Shown piece after piece: positions 6,880-7,872 of a stretch of DNA of 7,872 nt. The stretch covers positions 1 through 7,872 of the forward strand of contig JAKJEU010000061.1 of the NCBI GenBank assembly GCA_022705265.1. Reading direction: 5' to 3'. Source of the stretch: Pseudomonadota bacterium. Lineage in GTDB: Bacteria > Pseudomonadota > Alphaproteobacteria > JAKJEU01. The translations under genes and the position numbers were made by a program. Each line of letters starts with the position of its first letter. Position 1 is the first letter of the stretch. The notes under the pieces were generated by a model. That model made no database searches. It was not told the origin of the DNA and worked only from the letters and a program-made list of their open reading frames with translations.

Positions 6880-7872
6880 TATCAAAAAAATACAAGAAAT
6901 GATGGGTGATTTAGGAATTGATGCTTATATCGTCCCTAAAAACAACGAATTTTTTACTTCTAATTTACAAGACTTTGAAGACCGTCTTAAATTTGCTTGC
7001 GGTTTTGATGGTTCTGCTGGAACTTTGGTTGTTTTACCTAATGATTTTTTGTTTTTTACTGATTCCAGATATGAAATCCAAGCAAAACTTCAACTTAAAA
7101 AAAATCCTATTTTAAATATTTCTATCCCAAAATGGTTAAGGCAAAATATGCTAAAAACTCAAAAAATTGGGTATGATGGTTTTTTACACACGGCCTTTGA
7201 AATTAAAAAGTTTTTTGGTTTTGATATGGTGGATGTTGGAAACCTTGTTGATAAAATTTGGTTACGAGATTGTAATAAAAAATATAAAATATTTGATTAT
7301 GATTTAAAACATTGTGGCGAAAGTACGGAAAGTAAACTTTTAAAATTAAAAGAAAGATTGCCTGATGTTGATTGTTACATAATAAATGATGTTGATGAAA
7401 TAAGTTGGCTTTTAAATAAACGAAGTGATGCTTTTAAATATCTTCCATCTGTTAAAGGTTTTATGCTTTTTTATCCAAAAGATTTGACTTATGATTTGTT
7501 TGATACAAAAGAAGAATTTTATAAGAAAATAATTTCAAACGAAGAATTTTATTACGGTTGCGACGAGCGAAAAATTCATGCAAGAGTTTATAATTCATTA
7601 AAAAATGTTGTGTTGATTGAAAATGAAATTCAAAATTTAATGAGTATAAAAAATAAAATTGAAATTGAAAATGCCTTAAAAGTTCATGAAGTAGAAGGCC
7701 TTGCGATTTGCAATTTTCTTGCAAAAATGAATAAAATTGATGAAATTAGCGAAATTGATGCTTCAAAACTTCTTGATGATTGTCGAAAATTAGGCGAAAA
7801 TTATGTTGATAAAAGCTTTGAAACAATCCTTGCAAGCGATGAAAATGGGGCAATTGTCCATTACCACCCTAC
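6872..7872 (+). CDS. pepP: Xaa-Pro aminopeptidase (aminopeptidase P, M24B), 3' end beyond window
   Basis: Metallopeptidase that removes an N-terminal residue preceding proline from peptides in the cytoplasm. The open frame runs 333 codons to the window end with no stop. It shows the non-catalytic creatinase-like N-terminal domains of the long (XPNPEP1-like) form: GIDAYIVPKNNE (15-26), FACGFDGSAGTLVVL (41-55), FFTDSRYEIQAK (61-72), IGYDGFLHT (99-107) and DEISWLLNKR. It then enters the pita-bread catalytic domain with IKNKIEIENALKVHEVEG and SFETILASDENGAIVHYHP, where the active-site-lining His appears. The five metal ligands (Asp, Asp, His, Glu, Glu) would lie beyond the window and cannot be checked. 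ATG 6872 overlaps prmA by 8 nt and gives an N-terminus of the right length. A ggag at 6854 is rather far upstream, so translation probably depends on coupling. The sequence is rich in Lys, Asn and Phe, more drifted than uvrD or cysS. The symbol follows the family; full-length members are about 560-600 residues. Confidence 0.88.
   Translation, partial: MDNIKKIQEMMGDLGIDAYIVPKNNEFFTSNLQDFEDRLKFACGFDGSAGTLVVLPNDFLFFTDSRYEIQAKLQLKKNPILNISIPKWLRQNMLKTQKIGYDGFLHTAFEIKKFFGFDMVDVGNLVDKIWLRDCNKKYKIFDYDLKHCGESTESKLLKLKERLPDVDCYIINDVDEISWLLNKRSDAFKYLPSVKGFMLFYPKDLTYDLFDTKEEFYKKIISNEEFYYGCDERKIHARVYNSLKNVVLIENEIQNLMSIKNKIEIENALKVHEVEGLAICNFLAKMNKIDEISEIDASKLLDDCRKLGENYVDKSFETILASDENGAIVHYHP

Noticed and set aside
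6918..7115. Leu/Phe-rich 65-codon plus-strand frame resembling a small membrane protein
   Set aside because: It is the +1-type shadow of the aminopeptidase N-terminal domain; hydrophobicity comes from T-rich codons read out of frame.
7461..7724. Minus-strand open frame of 87 codons
   Set aside because: It lies wholly opposite the aminopeptidase P coding sequence, whose motifs run through this stretch; the antisense product shows only low-complexity Phe/Leu-rich sequence.

Overview
The window is AT-rich (I estimate about one third G+C) and densely packed. It uses the standard bacterial code, with TGA acting as a true stop at the end of uvrD. Gene order (uvrD-prmA-aminopeptidase P on one strand, cysS followed by a citramalate-synthase-type gene on the other) and the wording of the protein motifs suggest an alphaproteobacterium. 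Low G+C and signs of gene decay point to a host-associated or uncultured AT-rich lineage (Rhodospirillales/RF32-like or Rickettsiales/Holosporales-like). This placement is inference, not a database result.

Layout: (1) 1-1900, plus strand: the C-terminal half of mfd, the transcription-repair coupling factor. Its reading frame is broken at about 367, exactly where the Walker A P-loop of the translocase should be; about 26 nt appear to be missing. (2) 1908-2666, minus strand: a 252-residue HMGL-type TIM barrel that resembles citramalate synthase (CimA) along its length but lacks the C-terminal regulatory half and has substitutions at most catalytic and metal-binding positions. (3) 2651-4012, minus strand: an intact cysS; its end overlaps the start of the CimA-like gene by 16 nt, so the two look like one translationally coupled unit. 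(4) 4013-4064: a 52-bp divergent intergenic region that must drive both directions. (5) 4065-5993 uvrD, 5977-6879 prmA and 6872 to the window end aminopeptidase P: a tight overlapping plus-strand operon. The last gene runs off the window.

The genes are mostly housekeeping: DNA repair (mfd, uvrD), translation (cysS, prmA), peptide turnover (aminopeptidase P) and one amino-acid-biosynthesis relic. I saw no CRISPR array, insertion sequence, phage gene, tRNA or rRNA, and no obvious new multi-gene system. The points worth attention are the P-loop deletion in mfd, a UvrD that ends before the Tudor-like RNA-polymerase-binding domain (so both links between transcription and repair look weakened), and a conserved-looking but apparently catalytically dead CimA relative kept as an open frame beside cysS. 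No gene-free stretch exceeds 60 bp.
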